This document shows positions 5,247 to 5,278 of a DNA stretch of 5,278 nucleotides, piece by piece. Position 1 is the stretch's first letter; every line of letters begins with the position of its first letter. The notes under the pieces were generated by a model. That model was given only the letters and a program-made list of their open reading frames with translations. It had not been told where the DNA came from and did not search any database. The stretch is taken from NCBI GenBank assembly GCA_030529305.1, contig JAUMXD010000095.1, forward strand, positions 1 to 5,278, given 5' to 3'. The position numbers were made by a program, and so were the translations under genes. Origin of the DNA: Allobrachymonas sp. (GTDB lineage: Bacteria > Pseudomonadota > Gammaproteobacteria > Burkholderiales > Burkholderiaceae).

Positions 5247-5278
5247 ATGACTGCCCCTGCCTCTGATACGCGCCCAGC
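5247..5278 (+). CDS. Start of an unidentified gene (cut by window edge)
   Basis: ATG at 5247 opens a frame reading MTAPASDTRP before the window ends. The support is the TACAAT element immediately upstream and the alanine/proline-rich, high-G+C codons that return after a lower-G+C gap. There is no Shine-Dalgarno sequence (TTTCGTGC precedes the ATG). Ten residues do not permit identification. Another downstream start is possible. Confidence 0.5.
   Translation, partial: MTAPASDTRP

Overview
The window looks like chromosomal DNA from a betaproteobacterium, most likely Comamonadaceae/Burkholderiales. The evidence is G+C of roughly 60-80% in sampled stretches of the core genes, Pseudomonas-like type IV pilus ATPases, and a PyrC'-type dihydroorotase homologue close to pilU/pilT/yggS. 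The lineage is an inference from protein style and gene order, not from a marker gene.

Layout, left to right. (1) Positions 2-1009 (+) hold the 3' three quarters of a dihydroorotase-like gene whose visible metal-site residues are mostly substituted. It is probably the non-catalytic PyrC' partner of aspartate carbamoyltransferase. (2) Positions 1010-1128 are a convergent intergenic stretch with a weak + strand terminator candidate and a very good - strand intrinsic terminator. (3) Positions 1129-1473 (-) encode a 114-residue DUF4870-type membrane protein in an AT-rich patch (about 45% G+C, about 36% in its upstream region) with its own RBS and a candidate promoter. (4) Positions 1644-2780 (-) are pilU and 2930-3973 (-) are pilT, the tandem twitching-motility ATPases, 149 bp apart and transcribed pilT then pilU. 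(5) Positions 3974-4131 are a compact divergent control region with overlapping promoter candidates, an imperfect dyad and a 10-bp direct repeat in the pilT leader. (6) Positions 4132-4863 (+) are yggS, a PLP-homeostasis protein. (7) Positions 4864-5246 contain no convincing gene; they begin with a strong 9-bp hairpin and end with a TACAAT -10 element. (8) The first ten codons of an unidentified + strand gene start at 5247.

PilT and PilU act together at the inner-membrane base of the type IV pilus to power retraction. YggS buffers pyridoxal phosphate and PyrC' belongs to pyrimidine synthesis. These jobs are not biochemically linked, but yggS|pilT-pilU ... pyrC' resembles the arrangement known from Pseudomonas aeruginosa. 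The region is therefore mostly a conserved housekeeping neighbourhood with one likely accessory insertion (the DUF4870 gene). I found no defence system, mobile element, CRISPR array or RNA gene, and nothing that looks like a wholly new system.
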